Shown: positions 39,464 through 47,838 of the stretch, in pieces
How the letters are laid out: each line of letters begins with the position of its first letter
Position numbering within the stretch: position 1 is the stretch's first letter
From: Streptomyces sp. CB02056
GTDB taxonomy: Bacteria; Actinomycetota; Actinomycetes; Streptomycetales; Streptomycetaceae
NCBI RefSeq assembly: GCF_001905545.1
Contig: NZ_LIPD01000002.1
Span: 124,001 to 188,000 of the forward strand
Reading direction: 5' to 3'
Length of the DNA: 64,000 nt
Program-made: the position numbers and the translations under genes
The notes under the pieces: generated by a model
What the model was told of the DNA's origin: nothing
What the model saw: only the letters and a program-made list of their open reading frames with translations
Databases searched by the model: none

Positions 39464-40531
39464 ATGGCGCCAGCCATCCAAGCCGAGAACCTGGTGAAGA
39501 CCTTCGGCGACGTACGAGCCCTGGACGGCGTCAGCCTCGACGTCCCCGAGGGAACGGTGCTCGGGCTGCTCGGCCCGAACGGCGCCGGGAAGACCACCAC
39601 CGTGCGGGTCCTCACCACCCTGCTCCGCCCCGACTCCGGCCGCGCGGTGGTCGCCGGGGTCGACGTGCTCAAGCACCCCAACCAGGTCCGCAGCCTGATC
39701 GGCCTGTCCGGCCAGTACGCGGCGGTCGACGAGTACCTGACCGGCTTCGAGAACCTCACCATGGTCGGCGAGCTGTACCAGATGAGCAACCGCGCCGCGA
39801 AGGCCCGCGCGCTGGAGCTGCTGGAGTGGTTCAGCCTCACCGAGGCCAAGGACCGCACCGCCAAGACCTACTCCGGCGGCATGCGCCGACGCCTGGACCT
39901 CGCCGCCGCGCTGGTCGTCCGCCCGCCGGTGATGTTCCTGGACGAGCCGACCACCGGCCTCGACCCGCGCAACCGGCTCGCGCTCTGGGAGGTCATCGAG
40001 ACGCTGGTCGAGCAGGGCACCACGCTGCTGCTCACCACCCAGTACCTGGAGGAGGCCGACCGGCTCGCCCACGACATCGCGGTGGTCAACCACGGCCGGG
40101 TGATCGCCCGCGGCACCGCCGACCAGCTCAAGGCGCAGATCGGCGGCGAGCGGATCGTGGTCGTGGTGCACGAGCCCGGCCTGGTCGGCGACGCGGTCGC
40201 CGCGCTGTCCCGCTACGCGCTGAGCGAGCCGACGGTGGAGAAGAACACCCGCCGGATCACCGTGCCGGTCAGCGGCGGCGCCCGGGTGCTCGCCGACGCG
40301 ATCCGCGAACTCGACTCCCGCGGGATCGAGATGGACGACATCGGGCTGCGCCGCCCGACCCTGGACGACGTCTTCCTCACCCTCACCGGCCACGTCGCCG
40401 AGGAGCGGCCCGAGGAGGAGGACGGCGCCGACGCCAAGGCGCGCGGCCGGGGCAGGGGGAAGGGCGGCCCGGACGGCCCGGGCGGCCCGGGGCCGGACAA
40501 GCGGGCCGTCGCGGCCGGGAAGGAGAGCTGA
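39464..40531 (+). CDS. DrrA-like ABC transporter ATP-binding protein
   Basis: 355 residues. Walker A 'GPNGAGKTTT', Q-loop 'LSGQYAAVDEYLTGFENL', signature 'YSGGMRRRLDLAAALV', Walker B 'VMFLDEPTTGLD', H-loop 'LLTTQYLEEADRLA', then the DrrA-type C-terminal regulatory part ending 'GLRRPTLDDVFLTLTGH'. The last 30 residues are a charged Gly/Lys/Pro tail. It energises export through the permease encoded 1 bp downstream. The family confers daunorubicin-type drug self-resistance; the actual substrate is unknown. Expression is probably controlled by the twin palindromes upstream. Confidence 0.93.
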   Translation: MAPAIQAENLVKTFGDVRALDGVSLDVPEGTVLGLLGPNGAGKTTTVRVLTTLLRPDSGRAVVAGVDVLKHPNQVRSLIGLSGQYAAVDEYLTGFENLTMVGELYQMSNRAAKARALELLEWFSLTEAKDRTAKTYSGGMRRRLDLAAALVVRPPVMFLDEPTTGLDPRNRLALWEVIETLVEQGTTLLLTTQYLEEADRLAHDIAVVNHGRVIARGTADQLKAQIGGERIVVVVHEPGLVGDAVAALSRYALSEPTVEKNTRRITVPVSGGARVLADAIRELDSRGIEMDDIGLRRPTLDDVFLTLTGHVAEERPEEEDGADAKARGRGRGKGGPDGPGGPGPDKRAVAAGKES

Positions 40532-40532
40532 G

Positions 40533-41390
40533 ATGACCACCGCCACCGAGCACGCCATCGGACCGGCGATACCCAGGCAGCGCCGGGGGATCGCCGCCTC
40601 CCTGCACGACTCCTGGGTGGTCGCCAAGCGCAACCTGCGCCGGATGACCCGCATCCCGGAGATCGTGGTCTTCGGGCTGATGCAGCCGGTCATGTTCGTG
40701 CTGCTGTTCTCGTACGTGATGGGCGGGGCGATCAAGATCCCCGGCACCGACTCCAGCTCGGACACGTACATCCAGTACCTGATGGCCGGAATCTTCGCCC
40801 AGACCGTCACCTTCGCCGTCGCCGGCGCCTCGGCGGGCATCGCGGAGGACATGAGCAAGGGGCTGGTGGACCGGTTCCGCTCGCTGCCGATGGCCCGCTC
40901 CGCGGTGCTCGTCGGCCGCACCCTCGCGGACCTGTGCCAGACCGCGTTCACCCTGGTCGTGCTGGCGGTGGTCGCGCTGCTGGTCGGCTGGCGGATCCAC
41001 GAGGGCGTGCTCAAGGCGCTCGGCGCCTTCGGCCTGCTGCTCCTGCTCGGCTACGCCTTCTCCTGGATCGGCGCGCTGATCGGCCTGTCGGTGCGCAGCC
41101 CCGAGGCGGCCACCTCGGCCGGGCTGATCTGGCTGTTCCCGCTGACCTTCGTGTCCAACGCCTTCGTGCCGGTCACCTCGATGCCGGGCTGGCTCCAGGG
41201 GATCGCGTACTGGAACCCGTTCAGCGCCACCGTGCAGGCCTGCCGGGTGCTGTTCGGCAACCAGGTCGGGCCGGTGGACAGCGCCTGGCCGATGCAGCAC
41301 GCGGCGCTGGTGTCGGTGCTGTGGTCGATCGTGATCACCGCGGTGTTCTCCTGGCTGGCGGTGCGCAAGTACCGCTCCTCCACCGCCTGA
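40533..41390 (+). CDS. DrrB-like ABC-2 type permease
   Basis: 285 residues with six hydrophobic helices of the ABC-2 type. The N-terminal cytoplasmic segment 'DSWVVAKRNLRRMTRIPEIVVFGLMQPVMFVLLFSYVMGGAI' and later 'NPFSATVQACRVLFGNQ' are characteristic of DrrB-like exporters. It forms a transporter with the ATPase encoded immediately upstream (stop and start separated by 1 bp). A five-copy 17-bp tandem repeat starts right after its stop codon. Confidence 0.92.
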   Translation: MTTATEHAIGPAIPRQRRGIAASLHDSWVVAKRNLRRMTRIPEIVVFGLMQPVMFVLLFSYVMGGAIKIPGTDSSSDTYIQYLMAGIFAQTVTFAVAGASAGIAEDMSKGLVDRFRSLPMARSAVLVGRTLADLCQTAFTLVVLAVVALLVGWRIHEGVLKALGAFGLLLLLGYAFSWIGALIGLSVRSPEAATSAGLIWLFPLTFVSNAFVPVTSMPGWLQGIAYWNPFSATVQACRVLFGNQVGPVDSAWPMQHAALVSVLWSIVITAVFSWLAVRKYRSSTA

Positions 41391-41391
41391 C

Positions 41392-41470
41392 CGGGCCCCG
41401 GGGCTGATCGGGCCCCTGGGTTGATCGGGTCCCGGAGCTGATCGGGTCCTTGGGCTATCGGGTCCCGTGC
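41392..41470. repeat. Five-copy 17-bp tandem repeat after the permease stop
   Basis: CGGGCCCCGGGGCTGAT (41392-41408), CGGGCCCCTGGGTTGAT (41409-41425), CGGGTCCCGGAGCTGAT (41426-41442), CGGGTCCTTGGGCTAT (41443-41458) and a partial fifth copy. It begins 1 bp after the stop codon. Confidence 0.85.
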
Positions 41471-41499
41471 CCGGCCCCGCCCGGAACGCCGGAGGGCGG

Positions 41500-41524
41500 C
41501 CGCGGAAGTCCCTGACTCCCGCGG
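41500..41524. terminator. Bidirectional terminator between the exporter operon and greA
   Basis: CCGCGGAAGTC (41500-41510) pairs with GACTCCCGCGG (41514-41524) with one mismatch and a 3-nt loop, between convergent genes. Confidence 0.7.
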
Positions 41525-41551
41525 TCGTCCCCGTGTCGTGGCGCGGCCGGA

Positions 41552-42052
41552 TCAGCCGGCGTGCGGCACGACCTTGACGATCTTCACCATGGCCGGCTTG
41601 CCGTTCGGCAGCTCGTAGGTGGCCTCGTCACCGATCCGCTTGCCGTCGATCGCGCGGCCCAGCGGGGACTGCGGCGAGTAGACGTCCAGCTCGTCCGAGC
41701 CCGCGACCTCGCGGGAGGCGAGCAGGAACTCCATGAGGTCGTCCTCGTCGCCGTCGAAGGCGACCGTGACGACCATGCCCGGGGCCACCATGCCCGAGTC
41801 GGCCGGCGCCTCGCCGACCTTGGCGCGCTCCAGCAGCTGGGTGAGCTGACGGATCCGCAGCTCGTACTTGCCCTGCTCCTCCTTCGCCGCGTGGTAGCCG
41901 GCGTTCTCCTTGAGGTCCCCCTCCTCGCGCGCCGCCTCGATCTTCTGGGCGATCTCGATGCGCCAGGGCCCGGTCAGGTGGTCCAGCTCGGCCTTGAGCT
42001 GGTCGTAGCCGGCCTGAGTGAGCCAGGTCACGTTCTCACTGGTCTGGGTCAC
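41552..42052 (-). CDS. greA: Transcription elongation factor GreA
   Basis: 166 residues. N-terminal coiled coil ('YDQLKAELDHLTGPWRIEIAQKIEAAREEGDLKENAGYHAAKEEQGKYELRIRQLTQLLE') carrying the acidic tip 'REEGDLKENAGYH' that enters the RNA polymerase secondary channel, followed by the FKBP-like C-terminal domain with 'SPQSPLGRAIDGKRIGDEATYELPNG'. It rescues backtracked polymerase by stimulating transcript cleavage. Length and motifs are complete. Confidence 0.95.
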   Translation of the reverse strand: MTQTSENVTWLTQAGYDQLKAELDHLTGPWRIEIAQKIEAAREEGDLKENAGYHAAKEEQGKYELRIRQLTQLLERAKVGEAPADSGMVAPGMVVTVAFDGDEDDLMEFLLASREVAGSDELDVYSPQSPLGRAIDGKRIGDEATYELPNGKPAMVKIVKVVPHAG

Positions 42053-42404
42053 GGGTGCTCCTCGTAGGTGCTGGGGCTGTGCTGAGGGTGTGAGTCGTCA
42101 GCAGGGGTCGGTGGTGATATCGGTCTCAACTACAAAGCAACGCCCGCTCCCGTACCATCCGGTGCGGAAGGGGCGAAACCACGAGCCTAACAAGTCCTGC
42201 TGACAAGCGGGAGGGGCGTTTGCGCGCCATTGACGGCGGCGTTACGCCGAGGTGTACAGCAACCGGGTGCGGGACCCTCTACGGATGCCCGTTCTCCGGA
42301 TCGAATATGCGCGCCGCCCCGGTCGGGGTGCGCTGTCCGGCCCGGGCGCGCCGCCCGCCCGGGGCGCGTTGCGCGGTGCGGGTGCGCTACTCGGCGGGAG
42401 TGCG
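42053..42404. other. Upstream region of greA with an 18-bp repeat at the DUF4307 gene end
   Basis: No gene seen. At the right edge, GTGCGCTACTCGGCGGGA (42382-42399) is a diverged tandem copy of 42400-42417, which contains the last codons and stop of the DUF4307 gene. The stretch near 42121-42180 is relatively AT-rich and probably holds the greA promoter. Confidence 0.5.
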
Positions 42405-42818
42405 CTACTTGGCGGGGGTGCAGCCCAGCAGCTCGGCGGTGGTGCCGCGCGAGGTGGTGCGCAGGGTGACCACCGCGTCGTAGCTGGAGCCGGCCGCCGG
42501 GACGGGGAAGTCGGCCACCCCGACCACCCCGTGGTCGTCGCCCTGCGAGCGGACCGTGCAGCTGCCGGCCTGCCCGCTGCTCTTGCGCACGGTGAGGTGC
42601 AGCTGGACCTCGGAGTCGGAGAGCACCTCGAAGGTCGGCACCGAGCCGTTGATCTTCGACTCGCGCAGCATGTAGGAGCCGCCCAGCCAGGCGATCAGGC
42701 CCAGGCCCAGCACGCCGCAGACCGCGCCGATCACCTTCAGGCGGCGGTCCGAGTCGCGGTCGCCGCCACGGCCGTAGCGCCCCTCGGGCGGTGCGGTGGC
42801 GGTGGTGTCTGCACTCAT
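42405..42818 (-). CDS. DUF4307 membrane protein
   Basis: 137 residues from ATG 42818 (GGAG 4 bp upstream). A short acidic and basic cytoplasmic N-terminus ('EGRYGRGGDRDSDRRL'), one transmembrane helix ('VIGAVCGVLGLGLIAWLGG'), and an extracytoplasmic beta-rich domain ('FEVLSDSEVQLHLTVRKSSGQAGSCTVRSQGDDHGVVGVADFPVPA...LLGCTPAK') with two Cys residues. This matches the actinobacterial DUF4307 family of unknown function, usually encoded near greA and mca as here. Confidence 0.85.
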   Translation of the reverse strand: MSADTTATAPPEGRYGRGGDRDSDRRLKVIGAVCGVLGLGLIAWLGGSYMLRESKINGSVPTFEVLSDSEVQLHLTVRKSSGQAGSCTVRSQGDDHGVVGVADFPVPAAGSSYDAVVTLRTTSRGTTAELLGCTPAK

Positions 42819-43062
42819 CGGACTCCGTCCTCTCCTGGGGGAGGGGCCGCCCGGGGTGGTGCGGGGGAATGCGACGCTCCTCCAGTCCGTCACTATAGGA
42901 GGGGCACGCCCGCGGCCGGTCCGGCGGGGGCAGGGCTCGGCCGCGCCGGCGACGATCCGCGGCCCGGCCCCGCGGCGACGCGGTCCCGGAGTGAGCGGTT
43001 CGTACGGTGGGCAGACCCGGACTTCGCGGAACGCCCGACAAGTGTGGAAGGAACGCAAGGCG

Positions 43063-43968
43063 TTGACTGAGCAGTTGCGACTGATGGCGGTGCACGCCCA
43101 CCCGGACGACGAGTCCAGCAAGGGCGCGGCCACCATGGCCATGTACGTCGAGCAGGGCGTGGACGTGCTGGTGGCCACCTGCACGGGGGGCGAGCGCGGG
43201 TCGGTCCTCAACCCCAAGCTCCAGGGGGACCCGTACATCGAGGAGAACATCCACGAGGTGCGCCGCAAGGAGATGGACGAGGCGCGGGCGATCCTCGGCG
43301 TCGACCAGGCCTGGCTGGGCTTCGTCGACTCCGGGCTGCCCGAGGGGGACCCGCTGCCCCCGCTGCCCGAGGGCTGCTTCGCCCTCCAGGACGTCGAGGC
43401 GGCGGCGGAGCCGCTGGTTCGGCTGATCCGCGAGTTCAAGCCGCAGGTCATCACGACCTACGACGAGAACGGCGGCTACCCGCACCCGGACCACATCATG
43501 ACCCACAAGATCACCATGCTGGCCTTCGACGCCGCGGGTGACCCGGACGCCTACCCGGAGGCCGGCGAGCCCTGGCAGCCGCTGAAGCTGTACTACAACC
43601 ACGGCTTCCCGATGGGCCGCATCCGGGCCCTGCACGAGTACCTCACCGAGCACGGCCACGAGTCGCCGTACGGCGAGTGGATCGAGGGCTGGGAGAAGAG
43701 CGGCCGCAAGGAGCGCGAGATCACCACCCGGGTCCGCTGCGGCGACTGGTTCGAGACCCGCGACCGCGCGCTGATCGCCCACGCGACCCAGATCGACCCG
43801 GACGGCCCGTGGTTCCGCGTCCCGCTGGAGGTCCAGCGCGAGGTCTGGCCCACCGAGGACTACGAGCTCGCCCGTACCCTGGTCGACGTCGACCTGCCGG
43901 AGGACGACCTGTTCGCCGGCCTGCGCACCCCCACACTGGCGGCCGAGGCCGCCGACACGCGCGACTGA
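43063..43968 (+). CDS. mca: Mycothiol S-conjugate amidase Mca
   Basis: 301 residues. PIG-L-type zinc deacetylase fold: 'LMAVHAHPDDESSKGAATMAMY' with the AHPDDE zinc ligands, 'CTGGERGSVLNPKLQGDPYI', 'TYDENGGYPHPDHIMTH' with the third ligand. Mca cleaves mycothiol conjugates of toxins and antibiotics, releasing a mercapturic acid for export, so it is a detoxification enzyme found only in mycothiol-producing actinobacteria. Start chosen as TTG at 43063, which gives the family's usual 'TEQLRLMAVHAHPDDE' N-terminus; an upstream GTG at 43042 is possible. Confidence 0.93.
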   Translation: MTEQLRLMAVHAHPDDESSKGAATMAMYVEQGVDVLVATCTGGERGSVLNPKLQGDPYIEENIHEVRRKEMDEARAILGVDQAWLGFVDSGLPEGDPLPPLPEGCFALQDVEAAAEPLVRLIREFKPQVITTYDENGGYPHPDHIMTHKITMLAFDAAGDPDAYPEAGEPWQPLKLYYNHGFPMGRIRALHEYLTEHGHESPYGEWIEGWEKSGRKEREITTRVRCGDWFETRDRALIAHATQIDPDGPWFRVPLEVQREVWPTEDYELARTLVDVDLPEDDLFAGLRTPTLAAEAADTRD

Positions 43969-44017
43969 ACCACCCCCCGATGGCCCGGCTCCCCGTGAGC
44001 CGGGCCACCATAGAGAT

Positions 44018-44209
44018 ATGAGCGCCTCCGTGAACCTCGTCAATCTCGCCGCTGACCTCGCCGTCGACGACGCCAAGGTCACCCCCGGCCTCCTCGGCTT
44101 CGTCGTCTTCGCCGCCCTCGGCGTCGCGACCTGGTTCCTGGCCAAGTCGATGAACCGGCAGTTCAAGAAGGTCGACTTCGTCGAGGAGCCGGAGGGCCCG
44201 AAGGAGTGA
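44018..44209 (+). CDS. Small single-pass membrane protein encoded next to mca
   Basis: 63 residues: a short exposed N-terminus, one transmembrane helix ('GLLGFVVFAALGVATWFLA', about 24-43) and a positively then negatively charged tail ('KSMNRQFKKVDFVEEPEGPKE'). Small proteins of this design commonly follow mca in Streptomyces. Function is unknown. Confidence 0.8.
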   Translation: MSASVNLVNLAADLAVDDAKVTPGLLGFVVFAALGVATWFLAKSMNRQFKKVDFVEEPEGPKE

Positions 44210-44345
44210 GCCGTCGGCCGGTCCCCCGTGGGGGCCGGCCTTCTCCGGAACCGGCTGGGGCCCGTCTGCGGTGAGAGCCGTCCGCGGGGCCCGTCTTCGG
44301 TGAAGCCGTCCTGGCGGGCCGTCAGGCTTCGTAGGATCCCGAACC

Positions 44346-45701
44346 ATGACGTGGTCGTGGCACACCGTGGTGCGCAGGGCGGGGTACGGAACGGCGGCGG
44401 CGGGGGTGCTGGCGGCCGCGCTGGCCGGGTCGGGGGACCCGGGGCCGCTGATCGTCGGCTCCGGCGCGGTGGCGGTGGTGGCCGGGCTGTTCCCGGTGCT
44501 CTGGGCCCCGGGGCGGGTCGGCGCGGTGGGCCCCTCGGTGCTGGCCGCCTGCGCGGTGTCGCTGCTGGTGACGGCCGGCTACCGGGGGCCGGCGTCCGGC
44601 GGCATCGAGTTGTGGTGGCTGCTGGAGGCCGTCGCGCTGCTCGTGCCGGTCGTCCCCGCGGTGCGCAGGCTGTCCCCGGCCGCCGCCTTCGGCCACGGCA
44701 CGCTGCTGGTGGCGGCGGTGGCGCTGCTGCCGCTGCGGATCGCCCTCTGGGCCGAGCCGCCGGCCCCGCCCGTGGTGACCGTCAAACTCTGCCTGGGCTC
44801 GGCCCTGCTGGCCTGCGTGGTGGTCGGGGTCGGCCGCTACCTGCGCTCGATGGACACCCGCGCGCGGGCGGCGGTGGTGGCCGAGCGGCGGGCGCAGCGC
44901 CTGGACCTGGCCCGAGACCTGCACGACTTCGCCGCGCACGACGTCACCGGGGTGGTGGTGCTGGCCCAGGCCGCGCAGGTGCTGGCCCAGAAGGACCCGG
45001 GGCGGGTGGTCGAGCTGCTGGCGGGGATCGAGGCGGCCGGCCGGCAGGCACTGGTCACCATGGACCGGACCGTCCAGGTCTTCACGGCGGACGACGCCGA
45101 TCCGGAGCCGCGCGGGTCCGGGGCGGTCGCGACGGCCGACCGGGGCGCGGGGCGGGCGGCGGCGGGGGGAGCCGGTGCGCGCAGTCTGCGCCGTGACCTG
45201 AGCGAACTGCCCGCGCTGGCCGAGCGGTTCACCCGCAGCGGCTCCGCGCGGGTGCGGCTGGAGGCCCCCGCGGAGGCCGAACTGGCGGCGGTGCCGGCGG
45301 CGATCAGCGGGCTCGGCTACCGGCTGGTGGTGGAGGCGCTGACGAACGTCCGACGGCACGCGCCCGGGGCCCGGGAGGTGGCGATCGAGGTCGGCCCGGA
45401 CCGGTGCGGCGGGCGGCCGGCGTTGCGCGTCACGGTCACCGACGACGGGGCGCCGGACGGGGCCGGGGGCTCCGGCGGTGCGGACGGCGGCGTGGGTGGT
45501 GCGGGTGGCACGGGCGGCGCGGGCGGTGTCGGCGTCGGGCTCGGCGGGGCCGAGCGGGAGGGCGGCGGCTTCGGCCTCGCGGGCCTGCGGGAGCGGGTGG
45601 AGGCGGCCGGCGGCGAACTGACGGTCGGGCCGGGGCCGGAGGGCGGCTGGCGGGTCGACGCGGTGCTGCCGACGGAGGGTGTGGCGGGCCTCGGGGGCTG
45701 A
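44346..45701 (+). CDS. Membrane sensor histidine kinase (HisKA_3 type)
   Basis: 451 residues with four to six N-terminal transmembrane helices (about 10-165) and no large sensor domain. The dimerisation region has the phosphoacceptor His in 'LARDLHDFAAHDVTGVVVLAQAA' (about 190-195). The HATPase part has the N box region 'LVVEALTNVRRHAPGAREVAIEV', the G1 box 'VTDDGAPDG' and the G2-like 'GFGLAGLRERVEAAGGEL'; a Gly-rich insertion lies between them. NarL-type partners are usual for this class, and one is encoded 1.3 kb away on the other strand. TAGGAT (44332-44337) lies 8 bp before the ATG. Confidence 0.9.
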   Translation: MTWSWHTVVRRAGYGTAAAGVLAAALAGSGDPGPLIVGSGAVAVVAGLFPVLWAPGRVGAVGPSVLAACAVSLLVTAGYRGPASGGIELWWLLEAVALLVPVVPAVRRLSPAAAFGHGTLLVAAVALLPLRIALWAEPPAPPVVTVKLCLGSALLACVVVGVGRYLRSMDTRARAAVVAERRAQRLDLARDLHDFAAHDVTGVVVLAQAAQVLAQKDPGRVVELLAGIEAAGRQALVTMDRTVQVFTADDADPEPRGSGAVATADRGAGRAAAGGAGARSLRRDLSELPALAERFTRSGSARVRLEAPAEAELAAVPAAISGLGYRLVVEALTNVRRHAPGAREVAIEVGPDRCGGRPALRVTVTDDGAPDGAGGSGGADGGVGGAGGTGGAGGVGVGLGGAEREGGGFGLAGLRERVEAAGGELTVGPGPEGGWRVDAVLPTEGVAGLGG

Positions 45702-45821
45702 CCGGGCGGGGTGGTTCCGTCGGGGGCCGTCCGGAGGGCTGATTCGAGCCCGCTGACGGGTCCATCCAGGCCATTCGGCACATCCGGAGGCGCCGATTTC
45801 GGCGTTCTCAACGATCAAATG

Positions 45822-45930
45822 GGCCGATCGGCCGATGGCGACGCGCCTCGCGGGCGGGCAAGGATGTCGGTGCGGCGATCAGGGTGCGGGGTTCCCCTGG
45901 GCCGTCCCGATGCATGAACCCCGATCGGGG
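45822..45930. promoter_or_regulatory. Two palindromes with a CCGATCGG core before the ArsR-like gene
   Basis: GGCCGATCGGCC (45822-45833) and CCCCGATCGGGG (45919-45930) are both perfect 12-bp palindromes sharing CCGATCGG, 97 bp apart. The second ends 9 bp before the GTG start and overlaps its ribosome-binding site, as expected for an autoregulatory operator. Confidence 0.45.
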
Positions 45931-45939
45931 GATCAGTCT

Positions 45940-46935
45940 GTGATTCGCATTGCGATGTCCGCCGAGGATCTGGCTCGTGTACGAATTGCTGGAAATGTCG
46001 ACCAGGAGATGGAGGCGGTGCTGGCACTGGAGGCGTGGCGGAGCGGCGGGGAATTCTTCCGCCCCTGGCAGCGGGCCGTCCGCGGGCAATTGGCGCGGCA
46101 GCCGGTGCTGGCCGAGCGGCTGCGGCGCCTTTCGGGAGCCAACGGTGGTTTCCGGGACGTACTGCGGGTGTGGGCGAATGGCCGGATCGTGTCGTCCGGG
46201 CGCGGCGCCGAATCGGTGGTCCAGTGGGCCGACGTCGCGGCGGCGGTCCGCGAGTTCCACCGGGTGGCGCTGCAGCCCTGCTGGGCGGACGTCCGGTCCC
46301 GGCTGGAGGCGGAGCGGGACGCCCGCCGCCAGATCGCCGGCCGCGGCGGGGTGGACGCGCTGCTCGGCACGCTGCACCCGCGGATCCGCTGGACCGCCCC
46401 GGTGCTGGAGATCCCCGCCGAGCGGGACGTCGAACTCACCCTCGACGGGCGGGGGTTGCGGCTGGCCCCGTCGCTCTTCCTGCAGGGTGCCGGGGTGGTG
46501 CTCCGGCCCCGGCACGGGGAGCCCGAGGAGGCTCCGACGCTGCTCTTCGCGATGCGTCCCGACCGGATCGGCCTCTCCGTGCCCGTGGGGGCGCGGGAGG
46601 CGGCGGAGAGCGCGGGCCGGGGCGGGGAGGAGTCGCTGGCCGCCCTGGTCGGCCGGACCAGGGCCGCGGCCCTGCAGGCCCTGCTGGACGGCTGTACCAC
46701 CGGCGAGTTGGCGGGGCGGCTCGGAGTGACGGCCTCGGCGGTCAGCCAGCACACCGCCGTGCTGAGGGCGTCCGGGCTGATCGACACCCGGCGCTGCGGC
46801 AACGGCGTGCTGCACACCGTCACCCCGCTGGGTCGGGCACTGCTGCGCGGCGAGGCCCCGTCGGGCGGGGAGGGGCGGCCCCTCGGCGGCGCGGCCCCGC
46901 GGTGGATCGGGGACCGTCGGCGGGCGCTGCGATGA
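45940..46935 (+). CDS. ArsR-type winged-helix regulator with a long N-terminal domain
   Basis: 331 residues from GTG 45940. The N-terminus 'IRIAMSAEDLARVRIAGNVDQEMEAVLALEAW' begins a 220-residue all-helical domain found in a streptomycete family of large ArsR-like regulators (DUF5937-type). The C-terminal part is a winged helix: 'ALQALLDGCTTGELAGRLGVTASAVSQHTAVLRASGLIDTRRCGNGVLHTVTPLGRALL'. No obvious metal-binding cysteine pair is present. It lies between the histidine kinase and the response regulator, suggesting a role in the lanthipeptide locus or as a neighbour by chance. Confidence 0.82.
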   Translation: MIRIAMSAEDLARVRIAGNVDQEMEAVLALEAWRSGGEFFRPWQRAVRGQLARQPVLAERLRRLSGANGGFRDVLRVWANGRIVSSGRGAESVVQWADVAAAVREFHRVALQPCWADVRSRLEAERDARRQIAGRGGVDALLGTLHPRIRWTAPVLEIPAERDVELTLDGRGLRLAPSLFLQGAGVVLRPRHGEPEEAPTLLFAMRPDRIGLSVPVGAREAAESAGRGGEESLAALVGRTRAAALQALLDGCTTGELAGRLGVTASAVSQHTAVLRASGLIDTRRCGNGVLHTVTPLGRALLRGEAPSGGEGRPLGGAAPRWIGDRRRALR

Positions 46936-46976
46936 GCGGCCGGTGCGGCCGGCGGCGGCCGAGCGGGCGGGCCCGC

Positions 46977-47624
46977 TCAGCCGCGCTCGGTCAGGCCCGA
47001 CTCCCAGGCCCAGGTGGCGATGCCCACCCGGTTGCGGGCCTTCAACTTGCGCTGGAGGTTGGCCAGGTGGGTCTTGACGGTGCTCAGCGAGATGAACAGC
47101 TCGGCGCCGATGTCGGAGTTGGTCAGCCCCTCGGCGACCAGGACGGCGATCTCCTCCTCGCGGCTGGTCAGCGGCTCGACGGGGGAGCGGTCGACCCGGC
47201 GCGGGCCGGTGAAGCGGTGCAGCAGGCGGGTGGTGATCTGCGGGCTGATCAGCGAGTCGCCGACCACCGCCGAGCGGATCGCCTCGGCGAGCAGCGCGGG
47301 CCCCGAGTGCTTGAGCAGGAAGCCGCAGGCGCCGTTGCGCAGCGCGGTGTGCACGTACTCGTCGAGGTCGAAGGTGGTCACCACCACGACCTTCACCTCC
47401 GGGGTGATGCCGGCCAGCCGACGGGTGACCTCCAGCCCGTCCAGCTCCGGCATCCGGATGTCGACCAGCAGGACGTCCGGCCGCAGGGTGCGGACGGCCT
47501 CCAGGGCCTCCAGGCCGTCCGCGGCCTCGGCCACGACCTCCATGTCGGGCTGGGCCGCCAGGATGTGCCGGAACCCCTGGCGGACGCTCGCCTGGTCGTC
47601 GGCGATCACGACACGCGTCTTCAT
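46977..47624 (-). CDS. NarL/FixJ-family response regulator
   Basis: 215 residues. Receiver domain 'MKTRVVIADDQASVRQGF' with the DD pair, phosphoacceptor Asp in 'PDVLLVDIRMP' (about 54), Thr in 'VVVVTTFD' and Lys in 'CGFLLKHSGP'. LuxR-type HTH 'PLTSREEEIAVLVAEGLTNSDIGAELFISLSTVKTHLANLQRKL' at the C-terminus. It is divergent from the lanthipeptide synthetase gene, in the way RamR sits beside the SapB (ram) genes, and is the likely partner of the kinase at 44346-45701. Confidence 0.93.
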   Translation of the reverse strand: MKTRVVIADDQASVRQGFRHILAAQPDMEVVAEAADGLEALEAVRTLRPDVLLVDIRMPELDGLEVTRRLAGITPEVKVVVVTTFDLDEYVHTALRNGACGFLLKHSGPALLAEAIRSAVVGDSLISPQITTRLLHRFTGPRRVDRSPVEPLTSREEEIAVLVAEGLTNSDIGAELFISLSTVKTHLANLQRKLKARNRVGIATWAWESGLTERG

Positions 47625-47715
47625 GGCGTCATGATCGCACGGGCTTTCGGCGCCCCCGAAGTGAAGGCCGGGATTCCGCCTGGTATGCGCCGGATTCAGT
47701 TTCCGCTTAACACCG

Positions 47716-47760
47716 TTGTCACATGACGGGGAGTCCGGGAAGGATGGTTCCTGTCGGAAC
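47716..47760 (+). promoter_or_regulatory. Promoter of the lanthipeptide operon with overlapping palindrome
   Basis: TTGTCA (47716-47721), 18-bp spacer, AAGGAT (47740-47745). GTTCC-tgtc-GGAAC (47747-47760) lies at the expected transcription start, and a further inverted pair TTCCGG/CCGGAA lies at 47782-47787/47794-47799. Either could bind the adjacent regulators. Confidence 0.5.
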
Positions 47761-47838
47761 GGGGAGTCGGAGCTTCGAAGGTTCCGGCGGAAACCGGAAT
47801 TCGGTTCAGCGGATATTCGAAAGGGGGCGGACGGCGAA

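Noticed and set aside
44011..44017. Leaderless promoter for the small membrane protein at 44018
   Set aside because: TAGAGAT directly abuts the ATG, too close for a -10 box of a transcript starting at that ATG.
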